Positions 46,606 through 54,738 of a DNA stretch of 64,000 nt are shown here, piece after piece; the first letter of the stretch is position 1; every line of letters begins with the position of its first letter. This stretch comes from Sulfobacillus sp. GTDB taxonomy: Bacteria > Bacillota > Sulfobacillia > Sulfobacillales > Sulfobacillaceae. Both the position numbers and the translations under genes were made by a program. The DNA lies in NCBI GenBank assembly GCA_027343695.1, contig DAHWKJ010000070.1, forward strand, positions 1-64,000, read 5' to 3'. The notes below the pieces were generated by a model that saw nothing but the letters and a program-made list of their open reading frames with translations, searched no databases and was not told the origin of the DNA.

Positions 46606-47214
46606 ATGATTGCGGACGATTTAAAAAGATTGGCCGAAGAGGTTTCGCTGTGCCACCGCTGTACGCTCCGGAACACCGCGCGAGGGGTCGTGTTTGGAGA
46701 GGGGGCCCCGACTAGCCGCATTGTGTTTTGTGGGGAAGGGCCTGGCGCCGAAGAAGACCGCTTGCTTCGCCCCTTTGTGGGAGCGGCCGGCCAGTTACTG
46801 GACAAAATGTTGGCGGCGATGGGATTGGACCGCAACCACAATGCCTATATTCTAAACGCGGTGAAGTGTCGCCCGCCTGGAAACCGAGTGCCTCTACCCG
46901 AAGAACTCATGCAGTGCCGCCCACACCTAGATGCCCAAATAGCTTTGTTACGTCCCGCCATTATCGTCTTATTGGGCACGACAGCCATCCAAACTTTCTT
47001 GGGCCCCAAGGCTCGCGTTACCCGAATTCATGGGACCTGGCATCGTCAACAAGACCTGTGGCTGATGCCCACCTACCATCCAGCAGCGTTGTTGCGCAAT
47101 CCCCAATGGAAAATAGCCGCATGGAGCGATTTAAAACAGGTCATCGATAAGTATCGGGAAATCGTGGATCCGGACCATGTGGCCGCTCATTACCCCAAGC
47201 CCTCGACATCATAG
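46606..47214 (+). CDS. family 4 uracil-DNA glycosylase
   Basis: 202 residues with the Fe-S cysteines of type 4 enzymes (SLCHRC near the start; NAVKCRPPGNR and MQCRPHL later). The uracil-pocket motif is GEGPGAEED and the C-terminal motif MPTYHPAALLR. It removes uracil from DNA and suits thermophiles. The ATG at 46606 has GGAGG nine bases upstream. Confidence 0.93.
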   Translation: MIADDLKRLAEEVSLCHRCTLRNTARGVVFGEGAPTSRIVFCGEGPGAEEDRLLRPFVGAAGQLLDKMLAAMGLDRNHNAYILNAVKCRPPGNRVPLPEELMQCRPHLDAQIALLRPAIIVLLGTTAIQTFLGPKARVTRIHGTWHRQQDLWLMPTYHPAALLRNPQWKIAAWSDLKQVIDKYREIVDPDHVAAHYPKPSTS

Positions 47215-47248
47215 GATCGAGCTCCCAAAGTTGTTGGGAGCTCGATCC
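47214..47248. terminator. stem-loop between convergent genes
   Basis: GGATCGAGCTCCCAA pairs perfectly with TTGGGAGCTCGATCC (15 bp) around a five-base loop. No T-run follows on either strand. Confidence 0.7.
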
Positions 47249-47259
47249 ATCATGCAATT

Positions 47260-48054
47260 CTAGCTAGCGGGTGGAGTGGGGGCTTTAGATCCATAGGCCA
47301 CATTGAATCCATCGGTATCAGAGTCTGGTAAGGAAGGTGTCGATACTTGGGTCCGTTTTTGAATCATCACACCGGAATCCGACGAAACAAACGCGGGGTT
47401 TACTCCATTGACCGTTCCCGGATTAAATGTCGCCTGCCCGTAGTTTGCCAACGTGGCCACGCGGCCTCCAATGGTTGGGGCTTCCTCGATCCATTCAGCA
47501 GAAGTGCCCGGCCCACTGTAGTTCTGGGTGGTCGTAAAGGACCAATTTTCGGTGCTATCGGAGATAGTAATGGTCCATTTTCCGCCCCCGTTGTTTTGGA
47601 TGTTCGCCGACATGTGGTCGCCGGGTTGCACCGGATATTGCGACGGACTAATTTCAGTTTCCGACGCGGGAAGAATCTCCCACCAAGCATAGTAATGAGC
47701 ACTACCCGACGAATAGTCTTGTTCGGTTCCAGTTTGGATTAGGCTACTGTTATTAAATCCATCAATGCCGATCCAACTCGATGAATATGAGGAGCCGCGT
47801 GAAGATTGTACCGTAGGGACAACCCACTGCCCGGAAATACTGTTATAGGTGCCATTGGTGGAACTACTTAAGGCATAACCCGACCAGTTGCTCGATGACC
47901 AACCGGAAGCGGACGAACCACTCCCCCCATGAGGCTTTCCAGCACCAATTCTTGGGGCGTTAGTCGGAAGTACGGTGACGCTCCCACTCATCGCCGGCAA
48001 AGCCACCACCATGAGACTGGCTCCTATGGTTAAAATCTTAGACGAGAAATTCAT
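47260..48054 (-). CDS. secreted G1 (eqolisin) family peptidase
   Basis: 264 residues: signal peptide (about 1-25), a Gly/Ser-rich spacer, then a beta-sandwich peptidase. It has NWSGYALSS, GQWVVPTV (catalytic Gln), SSWIGIDG and EWIEEAP (catalytic Glu). G1 proteases are acid-active and pepstatin-insensitive; most are fungal but bacterial acidophiles have them. AAGGAGG precedes the ATG. Outside the cell it should digest proteins at low pH. Confidence 0.87.
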   Translation of the reverse strand: MNFSSKILTIGASLMVVALPAMSGSVTVLPTNAPRIGAGKPHGGSGSSASGWSSSNWSGYALSSSTNGTYNSISGQWVVPTVQSSRGSSYSSSWIGIDGFNNSSLIQTGTEQDYSSGSAHYYAWWEILPASETEISPSQYPVQPGDHMSANIQNNGGGKWTITISDSTENWSFTTTQNYSGPGTSAEWIEEAPTIGGRVATLANYGQATFNPGTVNGVNPAFVSSDSGVMIQKRTQVSTPSLPDSDTDGFNVAYGSKAPTPPAS

Positions 48055-48078
48055 GCAACAGTTCCTCCTTGATTAATG

Positions 48079-48108
48079 GAATATGATGGGATACTTTTCA
48101 TCATATTC
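48079..48108 (-). promoter_or_regulatory. inverted repeat in the leader of the G1 peptidase gene
   Basis: GAATATGATG and CATCATATTC form a perfect 10-bp repeat around ten bases, just upstream of the ribosome site. It could be an operator or a stabilising mRNA hairpin. The remaining 48109-48492 stretch shows no credible gene. Confidence 0.55.
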
Positions 48109-48492
48109 GCCACCAATCCGGAGTTACCTTGTTTTGCCATAGAGAATTTTCTCATTCGCGGGACTTCTGCAAATAAGTCTGGCGGTGTCAATCCACGTTG
48201 TGCTGGCGAGACCCCATAAAGGGTCCACACATACGGAGAATAGCCACGAACTCCAGGGCTTCCAACTGGAGTGTCGACAGCCCCAGCTGAACACTACCAG
48301 AGATAAGACGCGGAATGCATGGCGAACGCGCACCCTGGATAGGGGGTCAAGGCCTCGGGCAACGTGGAATCCGGCTATAGGGACCCCACGGTCGACACCT
48401 ACGTCTCCGATGCATACAATGAGAATGGGTCTTTGACGGCGTCGGGGTCCATTGCGCCATAGCAATACACCGTTGTGCCGCAAGATTCTCTC

Positions 48493-48516
48493 AGAGAGAG
48501 AGAGAGAGAGAGAGAG
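48493..48516 (+). repeat. (AG)12 dinucleotide tract at a ribosome site
   Basis: Twelve uninterrupted AG units, then GGGAT, end eight bases before the ATG at 48525. The tract itself provides the purine-rich ribosome site. The TCTCTC before it can pair with the tract. Confidence 0.9.
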
Positions 48517-48524
48517 GGATCGTC

Positions 48525-48983
48525 ATGAAAAAGAGTCGGATGGCCGCCAGCGCCCTCGGCCTATTGATAATCGGAGGGGCATTCGGATTTTGGATGGGCC
48601 ACATGTCCACAACGTCGGCCATTCGCAAAACGGGTCAGGCGGATCTCATGCAAGGCTACGCTTTGTTCAATGAAGCCGACCACGCATTAGGCCAGGGGCA
48701 GCATATCGCGGCGCAAACCTGGTCCAGCGAGGGTGCCGCTTACATTCTGAGTGCCGTGGCCCCCCTCAACCAAGTTGGTGTTTCGGGGACTTCTACGATC
48801 TCGGATTATCTACAGACTGCGCAATATGCTGTTGTTACAGGCCAAGCCTCCCCCCATCAAAAACATGTCTTGCAGACCTTTGAACAGTCGCTCGCGCCTT
48901 ATGTCCACAAAAATTATGGCACAATTTCCGACGCCGCACTAAGGCGAGCATTCGCCCGAATCCATTCGGCCATGGCTCAATAA
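48525..48983 (+). CDS. membrane-anchored extracytoplasmic protein, unknown
   Basis: 152 residues: an N-terminal membrane anchor (about 8-28) and a helical outer domain. No known family recognised. Its start lies directly behind an (AG)12 repeat, so its expression may vary with repeat length. No neighbour is clearly linked. Confidence 0.65.
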   Translation: MKKSRMAASALGLLIIGGAFGFWMGHMSTTSAIRKTGQADLMQGYALFNEADHALGQGQHIAAQTWSSEGAAYILSAVAPLNQVGVSGTSTISDYLQTAQYAVVTGQASPHQKHVLQTFEQSLAPYVHKNYGTISDAALRRAFARIHSAMAQ

Positions 48984-49180
48984 AACCCGCTAATTCTTGT
49001 CAAGGACCCGGGAAGAAGCCTAGGGCGACGCGACGTGTGTCACGGTATTTCGGGTACACAAAAGACACCTTAAGGGCATGAAGGGTTTGATCCGATTTAT
49101 GTTCCTCGGGTCGAGAATTTGCTGCGAGCTTTCTCCAGATACCGCCTCACGGTACACCCTGGCGAGCGTCCCGACTCAGG

Positions 49181-50437
49181 CTAAGGCAAAATAGCGTGGA
49201 CCGAAGTCAAGGCATCCCCATAGCGTTTCTCTCCACTCCGCAAATGGAGGGCCAGCGGAGTCACCATCACCTGATTTGCTAAGACCGGTTCGGTACCGGG
49301 CCCTTGGGAATACCCGACGAACGCATGAATGGCAAAGTGTTGCCCCTCAACGATGCCGAGGTATAACAGGACATGGCCGGGCATGTAGAGTTCATCACCT
49401 GGTTTAGCCTGGTGTAAGGCTTGTTCCCAATCATGATCCAACGGCACGCGGTGTGGCAGTGCCAAGCTTTGGGATTTGCTGTTGCGGGGCAATTGCACCC
49501 CAACGGTACGATACACATCCATAATGAAACTCGAACAATCATGCCGATTAAAACTATCGCCCCAGCCATAACGATCCCCTAAGAGAGCAAAGGCGCTGGT
49601 TATGACCGACTGACGATGGGCCGGAAGAAACCCGTCGACGACAGGAGCCGTCCGGGCCAGCAACCGAGGAACAATAGACAGTTGGCCCTCTGGTTTTCTT
49701 AGAGGCATATCCACGACGTAATGCCATATCGAGGCCTGACGCGACATGACCTTCTCTGGCTCCAGGCTCTTTGGCACCCAATCTCCAAATTCGAGCGGTA
49801 TCGGGCCGGGGCTCTCGTTATAAGGATCCGGTTCCACGCTAACCCCCCGCCCAACCACGACCACCGGCTCTATTACCTGGGCATAACGTTCCCAGGTGTC
49901 CTTGTCGCACCAAGCAATATGAGATTTCATAATCCATCCTTGATACGTGCGGGATTGCACGAGGTACCACTCGTGGTCTCGACTCTCACCGAGAATCAGC
50001 ACGGGTTCAAACGTGTGCAGGGCGGTTTGCTGTACCTGATCGAACTCTCGGTCTGCCGCACTTCGAAATATTGCCTGGGATGTGGGCCACGCTCCAATCG
50101 GAGCCCGGCAAATACTAAACCCAAACCGCTCTGTAACCGGACGAATGGCCGTATTCTCCTCGATCCGGTCGCGCCCTGCCGAGTCTAGTGGTCGGCCATC
50201 GTGAAGATATCCGTCATCCGGAACGGGAAGCCCCTCGGCCACCCATTTCAGTGGTGCGGTAAAATTCTCGGCAATTTTTTCCAGATCTGCAAGATGAGCA
50301 CTGGCGGCGATCGTGCGGCGAATCCTGCCGACATCGAAAACAGTCGTCCCATCATTAACGCGTGCCAACCAAAATTCTGGGTTCAGCATCGACGGGGTCA
50401 CTCCCGGCACGGTAAACGGCGTTGGTTTTTGGCTCAT
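49181..50437 (-). CDS. ykfC: SH3/NlpC-P60 endopeptidase (YkfC-like)
   Basis: 418 residues: SH3-like domains (about 100-280) and a C-terminal NlpC/P60 domain with the catalytic Cys in NRHDCSSFIMD, His in GHVLLYLG and a further His in FAIHAFVGY. No signal peptide is seen. YkfC-type enzymes cleave gamma-D-glutamyl bonds in muropeptides. The ATG overlaps the stop of the upstream epimerase gene, forming a ykfB-ykfC pair. Confidence 0.87.
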   Translation of the reverse strand: MSQKPTPFTVPGVTPSMLNPEFWLARVNDGTTVFDVGRIRRTIAASAHLADLEKIAENFTAPLKWVAEGLPVPDDGYLHDGRPLDSAGRDRIEENTAIRPVTERFGFSICRAPIGAWPTSQAIFRSAADREFDQVQQTALHTFEPVLILGESRDHEWYLVQSRTYQGWIMKSHIAWCDKDTWERYAQVIEPVVVVGRGVSVEPDPYNESPGPIPLEFGDWVPKSLEPEKVMSRQASIWHYVVDMPLRKPEGQLSIVPRLLARTAPVVDGFLPAHRQSVITSAFALLGDRYGWGDSFNRHDCSSFIMDVYRTVGVQLPRNSKSQSLALPHRVPLDHDWEQALHQAKPGDELYMPGHVLLYLGIVEGQHFAIHAFVGYSQGPGTEPVLANQVMVTPLALHLRSGEKRYGDALTSVHAILP

Positions 50438-51513
50438 GAGGATACTCCTTCTGGTATAAAGTGCACTCCCAAGCCGGGTTCCGAAGGCAGTGTGATATTG
50501 CCTCCTTGATAGGACAACCCGCCCTCTGCCTTGGTGTCACGGAGAAAGTATGCGGCATCTAAGTCCACATACTTGGCCTGATACGCCACCGCAAACAGGG
50601 CAGCGGCGGTCACCGAAGCCATCCCTTCCATCATGCTACCCACCATCAGTTCCAGCCCCGCCCCGGCCACCAGCTCGGCCATCGTCGAGGCCGTAGCTAG
50701 TCCCCCAGTTTTCATGAGTTTCACATTAATGATGTCCGCCGCGCCTAAATCCAGGATCCGGCGTAGCTGTTCGAGTCCGAATACGCTCTCGTCTGCCGCA
50801 ATCGGGATCGGACTCGCATGGGTGATCGCACTTAGACCGGTAATGTCATGCGCCGCCACAGGTTGCTCGATAAATTCCACAGCCCAATCGGCTAACACCT
50901 CACAAGCTGCAAGACTCTCACGTACCGTCCAAGCCTGATTCGGGTCCAACCATACTGCAATGTCGCTCGGGATTACTTGACGGATGGCCATCACGCGTTC
51001 GACGTCATGGCCATCATGACCCCCGAGCTTAATTTTGAGATGTTTAAATCCTTGGGTTACCAACGACTCAGCTTGGCGTTGCATTGCCTCGCTATCAGCC
51101 AAACTGACGGTCGCGTCGGTCCATAGCGGCCTTAAGATGCCCCCTAAATACCCGAGGAGAGATTCTTGGTGGACCTGGGCATAGAGATCATGGAGTGCAA
51201 TGTCCACGGCCGCTTTGGCCGAGGTGTTCCCGACAATAGATCCCCGAATCACCCGAAATACTTGGTGCCTATCTTCCAAATCGATGCCCTGGATAGCAGG
51301 GAGGATATGTTGTTCCAACGCGCCCATAATGGAGGCCACAGTTTCCCCAGTAATGGCTGCCGTAGGGGCGGCGGACCCGATTCCAACTATCCCCACATCG
51401 GTGGTCAGAACGACACGGATTTCATCGACCGCAGTCACCGAACGAAGTGCCGTCCTAAACGGGACCGATAATGGGAGGAGACAATGTTGCACCGTATATC
51501 CTTGAAGTTTCAT
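50434..51513 (-). CDS. ykfB: L-Ala-D/L-Glu epimerase (YkfB-like)
   Basis: 359 residues of the enolase superfamily: KIKLGG Lys pair, the metal ligands in WLDPNQAW, EFIEQPV and ADESV, and the second lysine in INVKLMKTGG. It epimerises the L-Ala-D-Glu dipeptide from cell-wall turnover. Its product partner is the NlpC/P60 gene overlapping downstream. Confidence 0.88.
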   Translation of the reverse strand: MKLQGYTVQHCLLPLSVPFRTALRSVTAVDEIRVVLTTDVGIVGIGSAAPTAAITGETVASIMGALEQHILPAIQGIDLEDRHQVFRVIRGSIVGNTSAKAAVDIALHDLYAQVHQESLLGYLGGILRPLWTDATVSLADSEAMQRQAESLVTQGFKHLKIKLGGHDGHDVERVMAIRQVIPSDIAVWLDPNQAWTVRESLAACEVLADWAVEFIEQPVAAHDITGLSAITHASPIPIAADESVFGLEQLRRILDLGAADIINVKLMKTGGLATASTMAELVAGAGLELMVGSMMEGMASVTAAALFAVAYQAKYVDLDAAYFLRDTKAEGGLSYQGGNITLPSEPGLGVHFIPEGVSS

Positions 51514-51594
51514 AAAAACCCTCGCCTATCGTGGTCTATACAACTATTTCCATTGTAGCACGGGCACTCCCACCAAGATACCCTCGTAGAAGCC

Positions 51595-52602
51595 CTAAAG
51601 AGTGTGGTCGGGAGATGGCGATGGACGGGGTACCCTTACCTCCTCAACGCGGTTCACCCGATCTACCTGATTCGCAGCGGGTTTGAGTGCCTGGAGGGCA
51701 AGATAACTCATCAGCGTAAAGAGCACCATCAGGTTGCCAACATGAAGTAAATAAGGTCCGGTAGCCACATGACTCAGCGCCACATAGGCTCCGCTAAAGA
51801 TTTGCGTGAGCACCAAGACCACAAGCCACCAGGTCCCACGGCGTAAGTCGGGTCGAGTAGCCTGGACTCGGCGCAATTTCCAAAGCAGTTCGAGCACCAA
51901 TGCCGCCAACCCCAAAGCGGCCACCCGATGCAAAAAATCAAGACCGGTATTACCGGTTAAGGGGGGAATCACTTTCCCATTACAAAGGGGCCAGCCTGTA
52001 CACGCCTCACCGGCCTGACGAAAAGCCACATACGCTCCAAGATACATGGCGGCGTAGGTGTAGACCCAAATCATCCCAATACGCCATCGAAGTCCGGGAG
52101 GCATCGGTCGGGCTCTAAACGTGAGGCCGCCTACCTGTCCGACCGCTAATCGATCAATTTGCCAGATAAAAGCCGTCAGCAACGCAGTGCCCACCAATGC
52201 TAAGAACCCAAATCCCAAATGAAGGGCAAGAATTGCCGGAGGGTTGACAAATACCACAGCCAGAGCCCCGAGCCCTGATTGCACCACAATGAACCCGATT
52301 CCAAGAATCGCGAAGACCCGGGCTTCAATCCATTGCCGATATTGAATCCATGCCCACACCATAAAAACCGTAGCAATCAGGGCAAATCCCCCGACGATGA
52401 CGCGATGGCCAAACTCAATCAGGACATGCTCATTACTCAGGGTGGGAATGATCTTGCCATTGCAGAGCGGCCAATCCGGTCCGCAGCCTAAAGCCGAATC
52501 GGTTTGGGTGTCTAAGAACCCCACCAAATCGACAATCGCCATCCCAACCGTGGAGACCACCGCAAGAATCTTTAATAACATGGAGGGCCGCTTAATGGCC
52601 AT
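51595..52602 (-). CDS. ctaA: heme A synthase (CtaA/Cox15)
   Basis: 335 residues, eight membrane helices in two repeats. The repeat has GCGPDWPLCNGKIIP-like and ACTGWPLCNGKVIPP loops, each followed by a heme-ligating histidine segment (EFGHR and FLHR). It converts heme O to heme A for cytochrome oxidase. AAGGAG precedes the ATG. Confidence 0.93.
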   Translation of the reverse strand: MAIKRPSMLLKILAVVSTVGMAIVDLVGFLDTQTDSALGCGPDWPLCNGKIIPTLSNEHVLIEFGHRVIVGGFALIATVFMVWAWIQYRQWIEARVFAILGIGFIVVQSGLGALAVVFVNPPAILALHLGFGFLALVGTALLTAFIWQIDRLAVGQVGGLTFRARPMPPGLRWRIGMIWVYTYAAMYLGAYVAFRQAGEACTGWPLCNGKVIPPLTGNTGLDFLHRVAALGLAALVLELLWKLRRVQATRPDLRRGTWWLVVLVLTQIFSGAYVALSHVATGPYLLHVGNLMVLFTLMSYLALQALKPAANQVDRVNRVEEVRVPRPSPSPDHTL

Positions 52603-52841
52603 AATGTCACGCTCCTTACAGAAATACCTCTGACATTGTACCGTGTGTCGAAGATTTTAAAAAATGCCAGGTCGAGCGTATCGCGACCGTGACCGCGTGG
52701 CAAGCTCTCAAAGAACTAGTCGGGGCATCCTTAGGCTTCACCACGCAACGTCCTGGCCTACCACGAAATGACAGCGTTAGTTGATTCCCAAAAGAAAACG
52801 GAGCACAATGAAGGCGAACCCTAACAGAGGAGGCCTAGACC

Positions 52842-53630
52842 TTGGATAAAACGCCCTTATTACCCATCGACAATACCCTGGCGGTCACACTTTGGTATGA
52901 AGGTCCGACTTTCCTGATCGCTGATAAACCCTTTGGGATGCCAACCTACCCAGACGATGCAAAAAGTCGTGGCACATTAGTCAACGCGTTACTCCAAAAC
53001 AATCGTTGGCTCGCCGAGATGGAAACCAGTACCACTCCTGGGGTGGTGCATCACCTAAGAGACGACGACCGTGGTCTTACGCTCGTCGCTAAGAGCGACG
53101 AAATGGCGGAAACACTCCGGACCACATACCACGAAAAATCGATCACCTTTAGTTACCGGGTGCGGGTACCCAGCGAAATCATTCCCCAGCCCACCAACCT
53201 CGTGACCGTCTATGACCAACACCCCTATGACGAAATCACCGTCTATGATATCGACTCTGCACTCGGCGATACGAGAGAGTTGAGTCGCGAGTGGCTCGGT
53301 GACTCCGATTCGTCCGCCCGATTTGTGTGCTATCAAATGGATTTCCCCACACCCTCGAAGCCATTTCGAATCGGCCTAGCCCAACGCGTCATTCTTCCCA
53401 GTATTGACCTCTACACGGCGCCTACCTGAAGTGTGTGCAACGGAACGAAAGAGTTTCTTTCGTCGAATGGATTTGCCTATGTCGACCACCCACTGGCCGA
53501 CCGAGCTAATGTGGAAACCATGAAGACCCTGTCTCGAGGTGAACGGGGCATCCCGCTGATCGTTATGAATGGCGTCGTAACCATTGGCTTTGACCGCCAA
53601 CGGCTAAAACAGTCTCTGGGTGTTTTTTAA
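52842..53630 (+). CDS. probable selenoprotein: degenerate RluA-like domain fused to glutaredoxin with U-x-x-C
   Basis: 262 residues if TGA at 53427-53429 is read as selenocysteine (residue 196). Residues 1-185 resemble RluA pseudouridine synthases (LIADKPFGMPTYPDD, PGVVHHLRDDDRGLTLVAK), but the HRLD motif reads HHLR, so the catalytic Asp is gone. From residue 186 it reads IDLYTAPT-U-SVCNGTKEFL, then GIPLIVMNG and GFDRQRL: a glutaredoxin. Both parts share one frame. TTG start with GAGGAGG eight bases upstream. No ribosome site serves a separate glutaredoxin start. If UGA is a stop, the glutaredoxin loses its redox motif. Confidence 0.8.
53445..53463 (+). promoter_or_regulatory. SECIS-like hairpin of the glutaredoxin selenoprotein
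   Basis: ACGAAAGA-GTT-TCTTTCGT: eight perfect base pairs with loop GTT. The loop begins 24 bases after the UGA, and its first base is G, as in bacterial SECIS elements. Confidence 0.6.
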
Positions 53631-53693
53631 GCAGATCCAGGCGCCATGGGAAAGCCCTTCTGGTATCTCTTGGCGTACCCTTTTTAACGAACG

Positions 53694-53718
53694 GGGATGT
53701 CCGGTCACGGGACGTCCC
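53694..53718 (+). terminator. stem-loop after the selenoprotein gene
   Basis: GGGATGTCC and GGACGTCCC pair (nine, one G-U) around seven bases. An earlier TTTTT lies before it (53680s). Terminator function is plausible. Confidence 0.45.
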
Positions 53719-53867
53719 TCTAGCTTGTCTCTCACGAAATAAGCGCCGTCAATTCAATAATGCCGTACAGATCACCGATACATTAGGGCGTTACACGGAT
53801 TACCTCTTGCTCTGGCGATGCAAACCGGTACAATGAGAGCTACGAGTTGTCGACTGGGCGGTGAACC

Positions 53868-54542
53868 ATGGGTATTCAACGACCATCCTTACCTAAATGT
53901 CCTCGATGCGAAAAAACCATTCGCGCGGGGGATTTGTTCTGTCGGCATTGTGGCCTCCAATTAGAACCTGCTCGCTCAGGGACTCATGGATTTCGACGGG
54001 TAGCCTATCTTGCAGCGGTAGTCGTGACCGCCGCCGTGAGTGCGGTCGTCATTCTGCACGCCGTGACCACACCCTTGGCTTTAGGTCCCACGACGAGCAC
54101 CCGGGGTCAAACCGCTACGGTGTCACAGCCTGCCGCGACGGATTCGGCAGCCAACACCAGTCCATCGCCTACGACGAGTGCCACCGCATCGAGAGCCTGG
54201 TCCACGCATAGCGTTAATGCCCATGGTGTCGGATTTTCTTTGCAACTACCTACCAATTGGATAGCAAGTCCTACATCTCGTCCCGATTATTGGCTCTGGA
54301 CGGCCCCAAATGGAGTCGGTCAGGTCACGCTCGTAGTGAAGACGTATCGGAATTCAGGTGCCACCGAAAGTTTAGGACCCAACGCCTACGGAACCCCCAT
54401 AACCACCTCGACCTCCGGTATTGCGTCTCAACAGCTCGATGTCAAGTGGGCACCACAACACTGGCTATGGGTCACCATGAAGGTGCCAAAGAGCCAACTG
54501 TCACGCCTCGGCACCATCGCCCGGAGTGTCAACATCACCTAA
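53868..54542 (+). CDS. zinc-ribbon membrane protein, unknown
   Basis: 224 residues: N-terminal zinc ribbon (CPRC and CRHCG, about 12-32), one membrane helix (about 46-67), a Thr/Ser/Pro-rich linker and an outer domain starting GVGFSLQLPTNWI. This layout resembles proteins with a cytosolic zinc ribbon and an exported beta domain. Function unknown. Confidence 0.75.
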   Translation: MGIQRPSLPKCPRCEKTIRAGDLFCRHCGLQLEPARSGTHGFRRVAYLAAVVVTAAVSAVVILHAVTTPLALGPTTSTRGQTATVSQPAATDSAANTSPSPTTSATASRAWSTHSVNAHGVGFSLQLPTNWIASPTSRPDYWLWTAPNGVGQVTLVVKTYRNSGATESLGPNAYGTPITTSTSGIASQQLDVKWAPQHWLWVTMKVPKSQLSRLGTIARSVNIT

Positions 54543-54738
54543 CCCGATAATTCTCCGCATTATCCCGAATTTTTGAATGACCAACCATTTTTGCGAACGA
54601 CGGCAGCCCGCATGCGACACAGCCATGAGCGTATAATCGCGTCGATAGATTCCCTGTCCCTATCTTATCGAAGGTATATACCGTCCTCGTTTTGCCGCTT
54701 GGGAAGGGCTTTGGTCATCACTCTGCGCTCTCGTTCCG

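Noticed and set aside
48124-48483. 119-codon minus-strand frame before the G1 peptidase
   Set aside because: No ribosome site, no recognisable domain, composition like non-coding DNA; another frame overlaps it on the plus strand.
53433-53630. A separate short glutaredoxin-like ORF starting at GTG 53433
   Set aside because: It would lack the first redox residue and first strand, and has no ribosome site; the in-frame upstream sequence completes the domain through UGA.
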